Positions 6,555 through 14,962 of a DNA stretch of 27,530 nt are shown piece after piece. Source of the stretch: a virus. How positions within the stretch are numbered: the first letter of the stretch is position 1; every line of letters begins with the position of its first letter. The notes under the pieces are model-generated. The model saw nothing but the letters and a program-made list of their open reading frames with translations, did not search any database and was not told the DNA's origin. The stretch spans positions 1 to 27,530 of the IMG/VR virus record IMGVR_UViG_3300046425_000573, one strand, 5' to 3'. A program made the position numbers and the translations under genes.

Positions 6555-7912
6555 GCGAAGAACAAACTGAACAAACTGAAACTGAACAACCAACACAGGA
6601 AGTTGCGGAGCAATCGCCGCAGGCCAGTCCCTTATTTAAGGCATTATATGAGGCAGCTGAAGAACCTGAAGTTGAGCAAACACCAGAAATAGAACCAGAG
6701 CCGGAATCAAAACCATCCACATTAAATGAGGCGTTAGATGATTTAAATGAGGCTCCTGAAGTTGAACCGGAGGAGGTGGCTGAAGAAGTACAAGAAGTAG
6801 TTAGTCAGGATGAGCAACCAGAGAAAGCTCAACCGAAAAAAAAGAAGATCAAGAAAGTAATTGATCCCGATGTTCCTCAAGTAGCCCCCGCTGTTGACCC
6901 TGCGTTTAATCAACCACAAGAAGATCCGGACGAAGAGTACATGAAAACACTCCTGCCAGAGGAGCGTGAAATCTATGAACTTGCACGATTTGCGGACAAG
7001 AATATGGATGAATACAAGGGTGCTTCTAGTGAGTGCAAAGAGTATTTTGAAAAGTCTAAGAACTATATAGATAAAAGACTTAAGGATGATCCACACGTAG
7101 ACCTACGCAATGACGAGGAGTATAAAACTTTCATTGCCAGGAATAGACCTAAGTTTACTCAGGCTGATGCAAAGAAAGTTGAACGCGAGATGGTAATCGC
7201 TGAGGCGGAAAAGCGTGCGTATGAAAGAACCGGTGCAGAGAATCAAAGGTTACAGCATGAGCTAGAGAAGATGAAGAAGGCACCTCGGGTGCAAGAAACC
7301 AAGATGAAGGTTCGTCAAGTTGTACCTAGTATTATGCCCGAGGAGTACCATGAGGATCTCAAGTCCGAGGAAGGACTTAAGAAAATTGCTCAAGAAAACC
7401 CGTTTGAATTTCAGATAATGGATCAAGTTGCCACACAGTTGCAGAGCGTAAGTGATACTTTTATTGATATTACAAGCGGGACCGAGCAGTATGATCCTTC
7501 CAATCAAGTTCACAAAAAGCTATTAGACTGGGTGAATGAGGAGCAGGAAACATTTATAAATGGTGGCCAAACTCAAAAAGACGGAAAAGTTTTTATGCGC
7601 AGGGAACGTTATCATCAATTACCTGCGGAAAATCGTTCAGAATATTACACTTGGAGTGATGACGATCTTCTTGGTTTATTAGCAGCTAGAGCCCACCAAC
7701 GTGTAAATGCTGACCTTGAAAGCCATCGCAAAGGGCTTGAGCAAGCGGGATATGTGAGACAGGGCAGAGCTGCCCAGACACAACAACAGGTGGCGCAACC
7801 TGTTGCTAACCAAGCACCTCCTAGAGCGACATCTGCTCCTAGGCCGGGCGGTGTACCTGCTCAAAAAAGCACTCCTAAGGGCAACGCGATGCTTAATATT
7901 TTAGGAATGTAA
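6551..7912 (+). CDS. Capsid scaffolding/assembly protein (putative)
   Basis: 453 codons. Residues 1-100 are extremely rich in Glu, Gln and Pro (starting MSEEQTEQTETEQPTQ). A Lys patch near 95 (KKKKIKK) follows. A predicted coiled coil lies about 200-245 (EAEKRAYERTGAENQRLQHE). The last 60 residues are Gln/Ala/Pro-rich and end NAMLNILGM. Charged, helical, low-complexity composition between portal and capsid is typical of scaffolds, which line the prohead interior and leave before or during packaging. Overlaps the portal stop by 4 bases. The DNA encoding the last residues is repeated just after the stop (7898-7931). Confidence 0.65.
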   Translation: MSEEQTEQTETEQPTQEVAEQSPQASPLFKALYEAAEEPEVEQTPEIEPEPESKPSTLNEALDDLNEAPEVEPEEVAEEVQEVVSQDEQPEKAQPKKKKIKKVIDPDVPQVAPAVDPAFNQPQEDPDEEYMKTLLPEEREIYELARFADKNMDEYKGASSECKEYFEKSKNYIDKRLKDDPHVDLRNDEEYKTFIARNRPKFTQADAKKVEREMVIAEAEKRAYERTGAENQRLQHELEKMKKAPRVQETKMKVRQVVPSIMPEEYHEDLKSEEGLKKIAQENPFEFQIMDQVATQLQSVSDTFIDITSGTEQYDPSNQVHKKLLDWVNEEQETFINGGQTQKDGKVFMRRERYHQLPAENRSEYYTWSDDDLLGLLAARAHQRVNADLESHRKGLEQAGYVRQGRAAQTQQQVAQPVANQAPPRATSAPRPGGVPAQKSTPKGNAMLNILGM

Positions 7913-7931
7913 AAACCGATTTTAGGAATGT
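7898..7931 (+). repeat. 13-base direct repeat spanning the scaffold stop codon
   Basis: ATTTTAGGAATGT occurs at 7898-7910 and again at 7919-7931, period 21 (seven codons, in frame). The first copy encodes the final ILGM of the scaffold. Reading through TAA 7910-7912 would give KP, a second ILGM, then six more codons to TAG. An imperfect hairpin (AACC near 7914 with GGTT near 7943) surrounds the second copy. This looks like a duplicated 3' end rather than a terminator. Confidence 0.6.
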
Positions 7932-8014
7932 GTGTTCTAAATGGTTAGGACGCATTATTCCCGAAATTAGGTAAAGTTTCGTCAAAAACCCGTTACAGGG
8001 GTGTCCATATGTTA

Positions 8015-8043
8015 TTATTGGAATGTAACACTAATTTTATAGT
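8015..8043 (+). promoter_or_regulatory. Candidate capsid-gene promoter with recurrent GTAACACTAAT motif
   Basis: TTATTG (8015-8020; weak -35), 17-base spacer, TATAGT (8038-8043; 5 of 6 to -10). TGTAACACTAAT (8024-8035) lies inside the spacer, the same core as at 15923-15934 and 26602-26613. The left palindrome arm is incomplete here. The start of transcription would be about 8050, 15 bases before the capsid ATG, with no Shine-Dalgarno. This gives the highest-demand gene its own promoter. Confidence 0.5.
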
Positions 8044-8064
8044 TAACATTCAAATAATAATATC

Positions 8065-9942
8065 ATGGCAACAAACTCATCTCTTCCAGATCCAGCAGTA
8101 GCAGGAGCAAATACAACTCTAGCAGGTCAACCTTTGACCCGCGATCCTGGCGTAGCCCGTATCATTAAAGTAGATGATTCCACAGGATGCACGCTTACAA
8201 ATGCGTCAATTAAAGGTTTAACACCTAATGAGTTTGAAGCACTTGGTAATAAAGAGATTGATTTAGCTCGCGTGATAGCAAACTCCGCAGAAGCACAAAT
8301 GCTTGGAGTTCAAGAGCGCGGCCTCACCACACTTCTTAATAGTAGCATCACTAACATTAAGCCTCTTATTAATAAGGTAAATGTTGCTGAGCAATCCATG
8401 ATTCTTCCATACATCCAACGCCGTCAGCGTTCCGTGATGAATGCGAATTACTTTACTGTTAGTGCTAACTCTAAAGCAACTGCCTCAAGCGCAGCTGATG
8501 CAGCTTATAATGTAGTTGATGCGGATGATGGCGACCGCGTACTTCGCGTTGACCTTGGTGCATCTGACTGGGCGTCTGGTTCCATAACCGGAATAGAAAG
8601 ATACTTCCTTCCTGGTGGGTTCCTCATCATGAACGGATGGGATAGCAGTAACAATGCAGTTGAAGTTCAGTTTAAAATCTTGGGCTCTGTCGCTGTTACT
8701 AATGCAATCTCTATGGCAGATGTTACAGTTCGTCCAGTTGGTGCTGATATTAGTCAAGGTGTTATTTCTGGTGGTCAAGAATCCGCTGGTTATACTGCCG
8801 CTGAATGGACTGCTTATGCTGGCAAAGGTGACTACCTTCTTGCTACTGGCGTTCTTCAGACCATCGCTAACAATGTTAATGATTTTGAAGAATGGTGCAG
8901 AAATCAACCCACCGACTTGAGCGTAAAGCTTATTGTCAACTGGTTGCAAACCACTCGTGAGTCTCGTCAAATTGATGAGAGTTACAAAGAAACTCTTGCC
9001 AAGATCATGTCTGGTAAAGTTAATCCTTACCTTAAATCTATGGTCTACCAGCCCTTAGCTGAGCAAAACAAGATTGCCGCTAAAGCATCTGCAGATCAGT
9101 GGAACAGAGGTGTTTGGTACAACCAAGCTCTCTCCGATAAGCAAACCCCTGAGACTTACATGCAGTTGCCTGCAGTAACTGACCCAGAGGACAATGCTTG
9201 CACATTGGAGTACAAAGCAAATGCCCTTGGAATTAAATCTCTTCTTCGTGAGTCAAATCGCGTAAAGGATAATGCCGGAGCTACTCTTTCACTTAGTTCC
9301 TTGATGGCCGACTTGTATTACTTGAAACGCAATCGCGAGCAGGATGGTACTAATGTTAGCGTTATTGACTGCATGACCGATCGTTTTACTTACAATCTTT
9401 TCTACGAGAAAATGGTCAAGTATTACGAGAATAAGTATGGTATCTCCAATATTCAACGCAACATGCAGTTGAATCAGCAAATCAAGCATGACGGAATTAT
9501 CTTGTTTAACTATTCTATATACGATCTCCCAGAGGTTGGATGTCAGTTAGCTATTTTCCATGACCCTTACTTTGACGACCTGTTGAATGTGAGCGGAAAG
9601 TTCTTCCCAGGCGGTGCTGCTGACGGAGGTAAGCTCTACAAAGCAGATGGAACTCGTTCCTCAACTGAGGTTCATGGTAGTACGGCTAATCAAGCGAAAG
9701 CTCAAAAAGCTGCTCGTTCCTTATGGTTTATTGATTGGTCAGACATCAAGATCGGAATTGCCGGAACCAATAGTGTTACTCGTAAGCAGCCTCACCCTGA
9801 TGTCCAACGCGAATACAAATGTCGTATGGCTCATAAGGAAACTGAGTACAGCTTGCGTTCCACGACTTGGACTACAATGATGGATGTTCCTGCTCGTCAC
9901 CTTCTTGTTGAGAACTTTGATTTAGCTTTGGATATCTCTTAA
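8065..9942 (+). CDS. Major capsid protein (putative)
   Basis: 625 codons. Identified by position (first gene after scaffold), size, a dedicated promoter-like element and distinct codon use: Arg is mostly CGT/CGC and Ala/Gly/Leu codons favour T-ending forms, unlike the AGA/AGG-rich neighbours. That fits very high expression. The N-terminal 120 residues are helical with a flexible arm. Residues about 130-265 are Gly/Ala/Ser/Val-rich and beta-like and may be an insertion domain. The C-terminal half has long helices (YYLKRNREQDGT, FYEKMVKYYENKYG) and ends in LLVENFDLALDIS. No Shine-Dalgarno; the start follows AATAATATC, a tract like that before the gene at 25733. Confidence 0.72.
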   Translation: MATNSSLPDPAVAGANTTLAGQPLTRDPGVARIIKVDDSTGCTLTNASIKGLTPNEFEALGNKEIDLARVIANSAEAQMLGVQERGLTTLLNSSITNIKPLINKVNVAEQSMILPYIQRRQRSVMNANYFTVSANSKATASSAADAAYNVVDADDGDRVLRVDLGASDWASGSITGIERYFLPGGFLIMNGWDSSNNAVEVQFKILGSVAVTNAISMADVTVRPVGADISQGVISGGQESAGYTAAEWTAYAGKGDYLLATGVLQTIANNVNDFEEWCRNQPTDLSVKLIVNWLQTTRESRQIDESYKETLAKIMSGKVNPYLKSMVYQPLAEQNKIAAKASADQWNRGVWYNQALSDKQTPETYMQLPAVTDPEDNACTLEYKANALGIKSLLRESNRVKDNAGATLSLSSLMADLYYLKRNREQDGTNVSVIDCMTDRFTYNLFYEKMVKYYENKYGISNIQRNMQLNQQIKHDGIILFNYSIYDLPEVGCQLAIFHDPYFDDLLNVSGKFFPGGAADGGKLYKADGTRSSTEVHGSTANQAKAQKAARSLWFIDWSDIKIGIAGTNSVTRKQPHPDVQREYKCRMAHKETEYSLRSTTWTTMMDVPARHLLVENFDLALDIS

Positions 9943-9962
9943 TTGGATGAGTAAGTACGAAT

Positions 9963-10337
9963 ATGAAGTATTTACTTTTCCAAGATCCAAATAGGGATTA
10001 CGGTGCAACTTTCGACACAGTATTAGTAGGCGCTCGCAAACGGGGATTTGGGGCGTATGATGAAAAGGATGCCAAGCTTCTTATGAAGCTGGCTCCTGAA
10101 CATCATATCTCCGAGCTAACTGTGGATCAATATGAGGGGCTAAAAAAAAAGCTACACAAGCCACTAGTTTCGTCGAAACTAATCGGAACGGTGGTACAGG
10201 ATCCCTCAAAAAATCCGCATGCAGTGTATGCAGAAAAGGAGGATACGGTGGCCCCGTCTAAGAAGGGGAAGCCTGCTAAATCCTTAGTATCTGTTGGTAA
10301 GGCGAAAGTCGAAGATCCCTTGGAAGGAAAATCGTAA
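9963..10337 (+). CDS. Hypothetical head-region protein
   Basis: 124 codons, beginning MKYLLFQDPNRDYGATFDTV. The first 70 residues look folded (a beta start, then helices around ARKRGFGAYDEKDAKLLMKL and ELTVDQYEGLKKKL). The last 45 are Lys/Pro/Ser-rich and probably disordered. A GGATGA lies 12 bases upstream of the ATG. It follows the capsid gene by 20 bases, where head-completion or decoration proteins often lie, but no family is recognised. Confidence 0.6.
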   Translation: MKYLLFQDPNRDYGATFDTVLVGARKRGFGAYDEKDAKLLMKLAPEHHISELTVDQYEGLKKKLHKPLVSSKLIGTVVQDPSKNPHAVYAEKEDTVAPSKKGKPAKSLVSVGKAKVEDPLEGKS

Positions 10338-10495
10338 TGGATCGGGAGGTCGCAGTAAGCGTCTTAGGAACCATTGGTGCTGTAACTCTGGATAGCGTAC
10401 ACTTAATAGCTGCTAGTATTTGTGCTATATTAACTGCAATGCATGCGGGGTATAGCATATACTTAAAGTACAAAGGAAAGGGCAAAGATAAATGA
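10337..10495 (+). CDS. Small membrane protein, candidate holin
   Basis: 52 codons from ATG 10337, overlapping the previous stop (TAATG). One clear membrane segment covers about residues 22-42 (LIAASICAILTAMHAGYSIY). The preceding VAVSVLGTIGAVTL may form a second, weaker hydrophobic helix. The C-terminus is strongly basic (KYKGKGKDK). Short length, one or two membrane helices and a basic tail match many phage holins, which form lesions in the inner membrane at lysis. No endolysin gene is adjacent, so the role is inferred. Its stop overlaps the next start (ATG 10492). Confidence 0.5.
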   Translation: MDREVAVSVLGTIGAVTLDSVHLIAASICAILTAMHAGYSIYLKYKGKGKDK

Positions 10496-11097
10496 GTAAT
10501 TTAGATATTAATAGCCCGCTCGTAAGTTCGGATGATGTCGGGGTGGATCGCAATAGGCTTATTGTTACAAGTAGGCCTACTGGCTTTGGTACATTTGCTG
10601 TGACTACACCAGCGTGGACTGATAATAGTAATGCATCTGACAAGGTTTATGGAATCATACCATTTGCTAAGGCAACAAGCTTTCGGATAAATAACTATAC
10701 GGGCAAGATCATAGGTGTGCGAAGAAGGCACGAAACTCATCTCGTTGAGAATTTTGAGGATCCGACAAATCCAAATTGGACGGGCTCTGTTAAAAACGAA
10801 CATGCCGACATTGAAGGGTTCTATAGTGGCGGATTTACCACTCAAGCATATTGCCCATTAACTACAGAAGTGATGCTTGATGATTCTGAGGTCGAGGCGA
10901 GAATAAAAACTCCCGACTTGGATTCATATACATCTGTAGTCGCAATATGGGATTCTCCGTCAAGAATAGGGGCAGGGGATCCGGCCGCAAAGTTTGAGGC
11001 GAATAATTCGAATACTGAAAGAAACACTACTTATAAAATTATATTCAGACTAAGACCATCAGTCTCTGAGTATGATGTATTCTTAGAAAAGGAATAA
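10492..11097 (+). CDS. Hypothetical structural protein
   Basis: 201 codons, beginning MSNLDINSPLVSSDDVGVDR. It is beta-rich, with many Thr/Ser/Asn and a central charged RRRHETHLVENFEDP stretch. No signal peptide or membrane segment. Preceded by GGAAAGGG. It lies between the small membrane protein and the first large fibre gene, two bases before it, so a minor virion or fibre-base role is plausible. No family recognised. Confidence 0.6.
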   Translation: MSNLDINSPLVSSDDVGVDRNRLIVTSRPTGFGTFAVTTPAWTDNSNASDKVYGIIPFAKATSFRINNYTGKIIGVRRRHETHLVENFEDPTNPNWTGSVKNEHADIEGFYSGGFTTQAYCPLTTEVMLDDSEVEARIKTPDLDSYTSVVAIWDSPSRIGAGDPAAKFEANNSNTERNTTYKIIFRLRPSVSEYDVFLEKE

Positions 11098-11099
11098 TT

Positions 11100-14000
11100 A
11101 TGTCTTTAACACAAGGTCAGATTTATAAAGGAACTGCAGGGTCATACTCTGCAATAAGTTCACCATTTGAATATATTCCACTTCCTCAATCCCATGTTGT
11201 TAACAGAAGTGGGAGTCCTATTTCTGGATCTCAAGCATCTGAAACTTTAGACTCATGGTTGTATCCTGGGGATATTACTGCAGATGGCAGTTTTATTACA
11301 TCTGATGAATGGTTAAACTACTCGACTTGGTCAACAGATGATTGGCAAAGTAGCTCCGACATGAAAAGAACGTTTGGTGGAGCATCAAGGCCTGAGCCTA
11401 ACAATGGAGATGGTTTATTTACAAGAAATACTTTAGGTGCAGTTGCATTACAGGGGCAAAATGACTCTAATTACTGGAGCCATTCATTTGCTCAAGGATT
11501 AAGTGCTGTACAGAATGGGCAGTTTACATTCATGGTCGGAAGTGATCGTGATGCTGCACCTGGGCAGACAAATAATGGTCTTAGTAATACTCTTGTCACA
11601 AAAAGATTTAAATTAGTTGCTGGGCAGACGGATATGTCATCCAGTGCAAGTGTAACACTTGTTGCATATAATTCTGGAACACACCCAGTAGATTGGGACA
11701 GTCAGTGGGTGCTATCTACGGATGGTAGTCAACTAACTTACTATGCTGGGACAAATTCATCCACAAATTTCGAAGACTTAAATAGTAACATAAATAATGC
11801 CTCCACCAAGCTACCAAAAGCTAAAATATACCAAGGAGATTCTTCGTCTTACTCACCGATTGATGCTCCATTAGAAATCCTTGCAAGAGTTGGGCCGGGA
11901 ACGAATGGTTCATCAGACATTTTAAATACCTCACAAATAAACAGTCAATCTTGGTATACAGGTCAGGGATCATTTCAATTCGGTCGTTATGGTAATACTG
12001 TTAATAGCCAGTTTAATGACCCGTTTACTGCTATTACGCAGGGACTGATGCCGCAAGGTCCATTTGGTGTAATAGGCAATACAGATGATGTAACAGGTGA
12101 CCCAATACTCGCTTACTATAAAGACTTTTTTATCGCCCGTAAAACAAATGGCCATTGGCTGATTGAGTACAGTATTGCATCAAAGGATTACGCTACCCCA
12201 AAAGAAAATTCGGGGATGTTAAGACTTACTTTTCAGCTTAAAGACGGACAAACAGCTATAGATACATCAAGTTGGGTTGAGGGGCAAGCCACTCCAATCA
12301 CAGTAGATGTAGTACCAATAGGTAGCAATCCATCTGACTGGGCAAATAACTGGGTGTTAAGTTCGGACGCAACTACACTCACATATTATTCAGATAATTC
12401 GGGGGGAGTTTCTGGTCTCGCACCTTTAAGTACTGAATCTTTTGAATTTGGAGATATAAGTCAGCCTGCTAGTCCACCAGTGGCTGCAACTAAGGGCGAA
12501 ATTTATAAAGGTGATTTATCTACACATGTGGTAATTGATTCTCCTTTTGAATACTTGCCCGTCTGGGCAGGTTTTGATCTTAATGCTAATTCATATGGTC
12601 CAACGACTCAAAACCTTAGAGAGTGGTACTACAGCGGACTAGATCCATACTTAGATGATGATAATTTCTACGCAAAGTCCTCCAGTCTTTCATATGCTGC
12701 AATGGTTGGACGCACAGTCATTACCCCAAGGCGACGCTGGTTTGAACCACTTTCGGCAATGCATTGGTTAAATAATATTGATGATACCAAGAATGCTCGG
12801 ATGTTGAAGTCAAATTGGCATGCCAGGAGAGTGGAAGGAAGCTGGACATTTGCTCTGTGGAGCCAGACTGAGAATCCAGCTTGGATTCCGCATCCTGCGT
12901 ACACTCCGATGTTGGACTTTTATCCCACCCGCATGCAGCGCATGGATTCGCAAATTGTATTCAAGCTCAAGCCTGAGCAAACTGTCTTTGATACATCTAC
13001 GTGGGCATCTCATATTGCTACCCCCTCCAATTCTGACTATCCATCTCTTGAGATTCAGGATTATCAGGCCCCGGAGGGAGACGACGGTTCCTTTGTTGCA
13101 AATTGGGATGAGTCTACTCCAATACGGATTAGGCATATAGAGTTTGATTCGTCTCTACATTCACAAAATTTAAAAGGTAACTGGTTAGTCAATGATGCTG
13201 GTACTGAACTTCAGTTTTTCTACGAAAGTGGAGTAGCGGACACAGGGCTTGCTCCCATGGTAGATGTCCTTGAAAACTTCACTAGTACTTGGAAGGAATC
13301 GCAAACAATAACCTTTGACCCCTTAAGTGATTCGTTTCTAGGTGCGGGAACAATTAACCTAACTGCCACATCAAGTTCTGGGCTTCCTATTACTTTTACT
13401 TCTAGTGATAACTCCATTGCAGAAGTAGCTGGTTCGGTTTTAACTTTGAAGGCACTAGGGACTGTATCAATAACTGCAAGCCAGGCTGGAGATGAAACAT
13501 ACGCAGCTGCATCTGTCGCGCAACCCTTGGTTATAACAAAAGACTCACAAACGATAACATTTAATCCCCTTATTGATGCGTTGATTGGCCCTTCTTATGC
13601 AGGAACAATTAACCTAACTGCCACCGCGAGTTCTGGGCTTCCTGTTACTTTTATTTCTAGTGATGACTCCATTGCAGAAGTAGCTGGTTCGGTTTTAACA
13701 TTAAAAACCACAGGAACTGTATCAATAACCGCAAGCCAAGCTGGAGATGTTAATACATTCCCAGCAACGGATGTCAGCCAATCTTTACTTATCCAGCTAG
13801 ACTCTGACGGGGATGGGATTCCTGACTCTATAGACCCGGATGATGACAACGACGGGATAGCTGATGGAGCAGATCCATATCCATTACTTGCTGACCACCC
13901 AGATATAAATGGAAGGAAGATTATAGCTCAATCTGCAACTGGAGTATTTGGCACTAATAGTATGAAGGATTCCGTCATTTCAGTTGAGTCGGATATGTAC

Positions 14001-14192
14001 CTTATAGTTGATTCAGTTGTTTACCAACAAAAGGTAAACTATTCCCACGAGCAAATACCAAGTAATGCATCTATGGTTTATCCGTGCGTAAATAATATTT
14101 CTGAGTATGAGGTTATAAATTTAGGTAGTGATGCACTAAATTATTCTGACACGAATATTAATGTAACACTAAGCGGTTTTTACGCAGTATGA
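11100..14192 (+). CDS. Large tail/fibre adhesin with three repeated modules, two Ig-like repeats and TSP3 calcium repeats
   Basis: 1030 codons. Three N-terminal modules start at about residues 5, 240 and 464, each opening with K-I-Y-K/Q-G...SPFEY-like sequence (IYKGTAGSYSAISSPFEYIP, IYQGDSSSYSPIDAPLEILA, IYKGDLSTHVVIDSPFEYLP). The first two close with DW...WVLS.D...LTYY; the third is more divergent (GNWLV...LQFFYESG). Residues about 734-900 are two Ig-like repeats (each with SITASQAGD near its end). Residues about 900-930 are an Asp-rich type 3 thrombospondin calcium-binding run (DSDGDGIPDSIDPDDDNDG). The last 95 residues are beta-rich. A virion surface protein that binds host glycans or proteins is the likely role, with calcium stiffening the stalk. 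No signal peptide, as expected for a virion protein. AAGGA precedes the start. Confidence 0.75.
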   Translation: MSLTQGQIYKGTAGSYSAISSPFEYIPLPQSHVVNRSGSPISGSQASETLDSWLYPGDITADGSFITSDEWLNYSTWSTDDWQSSSDMKRTFGGASRPEPNNGDGLFTRNTLGAVALQGQNDSNYWSHSFAQGLSAVQNGQFTFMVGSDRDAAPGQTNNGLSNTLVTKRFKLVAGQTDMSSSASVTLVAYNSGTHPVDWDSQWVLSTDGSQLTYYAGTNSSTNFEDLNSNINNASTKLPKAKIYQGDSSSYSPIDAPLEILARVGPGTNGSSDILNTSQINSQSWYTGQGSFQFGRYGNTVNSQFNDPFTAITQGLMPQGPFGVIGNTDDVTGDPILAYYKDFFIARKTNGHWLIEYSIASKDYATPKENSGMLRLTFQLKDGQTAIDTSSWVEGQATPITVDVVPIGSNPSDWANNWVLSSDATTLTYYSDNSGGVSGLAPLSTESFEFGDISQPASPPVAATKGEIYKGDLSTHVVIDSPFEYLPVWAGFDLNANSYGPTTQNLREWYYSGLDPYLDDDNFYAKSSSLSYAAMVGRTVITPRRRWFEPLSAMHWLNNIDDTKNARMLKSNWHARRVEGSWTFALWSQTENPAWIPHPAYTPMLDFYPTRMQRMDSQIVFKLKPEQTVFDTSTWASHIATPSNSDYPSLEIQDYQAPEGDDGSFVANWDESTPIRIRHIEFDSSLHSQNLKGNWLVNDAGTELQFFYESGVADTGLAPMVDVLENFTSTWKESQTITFDPLSDSFLGAGTINLTATSSSGLPITFTSSDNSIAEVAGSVLTLKALGTVSITASQAGDETYAAASVAQPLVITKDSQTITFNPLIDALIGPSYAGTINLTATASSGLPVTFISSDDSIAEVAGSVLTLKTTGTVSITASQAGDVNTFPATDVSQSLLIQLDSDGDGIPDSIDPDDDNDGIADGADPYPLLADHPDINGRKIIAQSATGVFGTNSMKDSVISVESDMYLIVDSVVYQQKVNYSHEQIPSNASMVYPCVNNISEYEVINLGSDALNYSDTNINVTLSGFYAV
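13302..13802 (+). repeat. Tandem DNA repeat encoding the two Ig-like domains
   Basis: Units at 13302-13547 (246 bases) and 13548-13802 (255 bases; one 9-base insertion). Long stretches are nearly identical at DNA level, for example CAATTAACCTAACTGCCAC at 13351 and 13606, and CCATTGCAGAAGTAGCTGG in both. Synonymous sites are also conserved, so the duplication is recent or kept similar by recombination. Confidence 0.8.
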
Positions 14193-14962
14193 TCTCCGCA
14201 AATGTATCAGCAGTAGAAGTAGGACAGCAAAACCAATTTATTAGTTTTGTTGAGGGTAAGGCATCTAGTGCCCCAGATCCTTCCTCGTATGCCCTTCATG
14301 TGCTAGGTGCGGATCACAATCTTAATCACATTAATGGCGGTGATCCAACCGATGGATTTAATCCATGGGTGACGGACATTTTAGTGTATCCAACTTCTGA
14401 GTATTGGGAAACATTACTAAATGGAGCCCGCCTCCGACCTTATGTTGATTTAAGCATATCTGAATACAATACTTTAAGGATACCTTCAGCTATACAAGGT
14501 TACGATCTGTATGTAGATAATGCCAAATTTTATGAAGATGTAGTAATTGATGGCGGACTCCAAGTGGGTGCTACAAATATTGGTGGTACAAGCATGTCAA
14601 TACCTGGTGAACTTGATGTGGGTGCCGACTTGACCGTAGTAGGCGACATTGAGTGCGACACAATGAGGGGCTTCTCTAATACTAAAGCCCCAATCCTCCA
14701 AGTTACAGCAGATATAACATTTGATAATGCAAACACAGGATACATTTATCAATGTAAACCCGCGGGAGCAAGTGTCGCAATTACTCTTCCCCAAACTTCA
14801 AATATTGGCACAATGTTTACAGTCAACAACTGCGTAGCGGGCAAGACTGTGACATTTGTAAATCTAGCAAACGCAAGAGGTACGGTACTAGGTGAACAAT
14901 TTTCAGCTGCTACTATTTATTGGGATGGGAGTGCATGGTATGGCATTGGGGACTTGGTATGA
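14189..14962 (+). CDS. Tail fibre-like protein with beta-helix segment
   Basis: 257 codons. Residues 1-110 form a domain opening MISANVSAVEVGQQNQFISF. Residues about 117-160 show a stepwise repeat typical of a trimeric beta-helix (YEDVVIDGGLQVGATNIGG, then GELDVGADLTVVGDIEC). The C-terminal 80 residues (from TKAPILQVTADITFD) end WDGSAWYGIGDLV, a beta-sandwich-like tip. ATG 14189 overlaps the previous stop. TGTAACACTAA at 14162-14172, inside the previous gene, is a weak copy of the recurrent promoter motif. Its own stop overlaps the next start (ATGA). Confidence 0.65.
   Translation: MISANVSAVEVGQQNQFISFVEGKASSAPDPSSYALHVLGADHNLNHINGGDPTDGFNPWVTDILVYPTSEYWETLLNGARLRPYVDLSISEYNTLRIPSAIQGYDLYVDNAKFYEDVVIDGGLQVGATNIGGTSMSIPGELDVGADLTVVGDIECDTMRGFSNTKAPILQVTADITFDNANTGYIYQCKPAGASVAITLPQTSNIGTMFTVNNCVAGKTVTFVNLANARGTVLGEQFSAATIYWDGSAWYGIGDLV

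Noticed and set aside
7914-7946. Possible terminator hairpin after the scaffold gene
   Set aside because: The stem is interrupted and no T run follows; it is better described as part of the 21-base-period repeat.
8485-8970. Leftward 161-codon frame opposite the capsid gene
   Set aside because: It lies inside a well-supported gene with strong codon bias and has no promoter or ribosome site.
11645-11665. CAAGTGTAACACTTG palindrome inside the 11100 gene, sharing the AGTGTAACACT core
   Set aside because: It lies inside a coding region far from any start, so I did not count it as a control site, though a genome-wide motif search would settle this.
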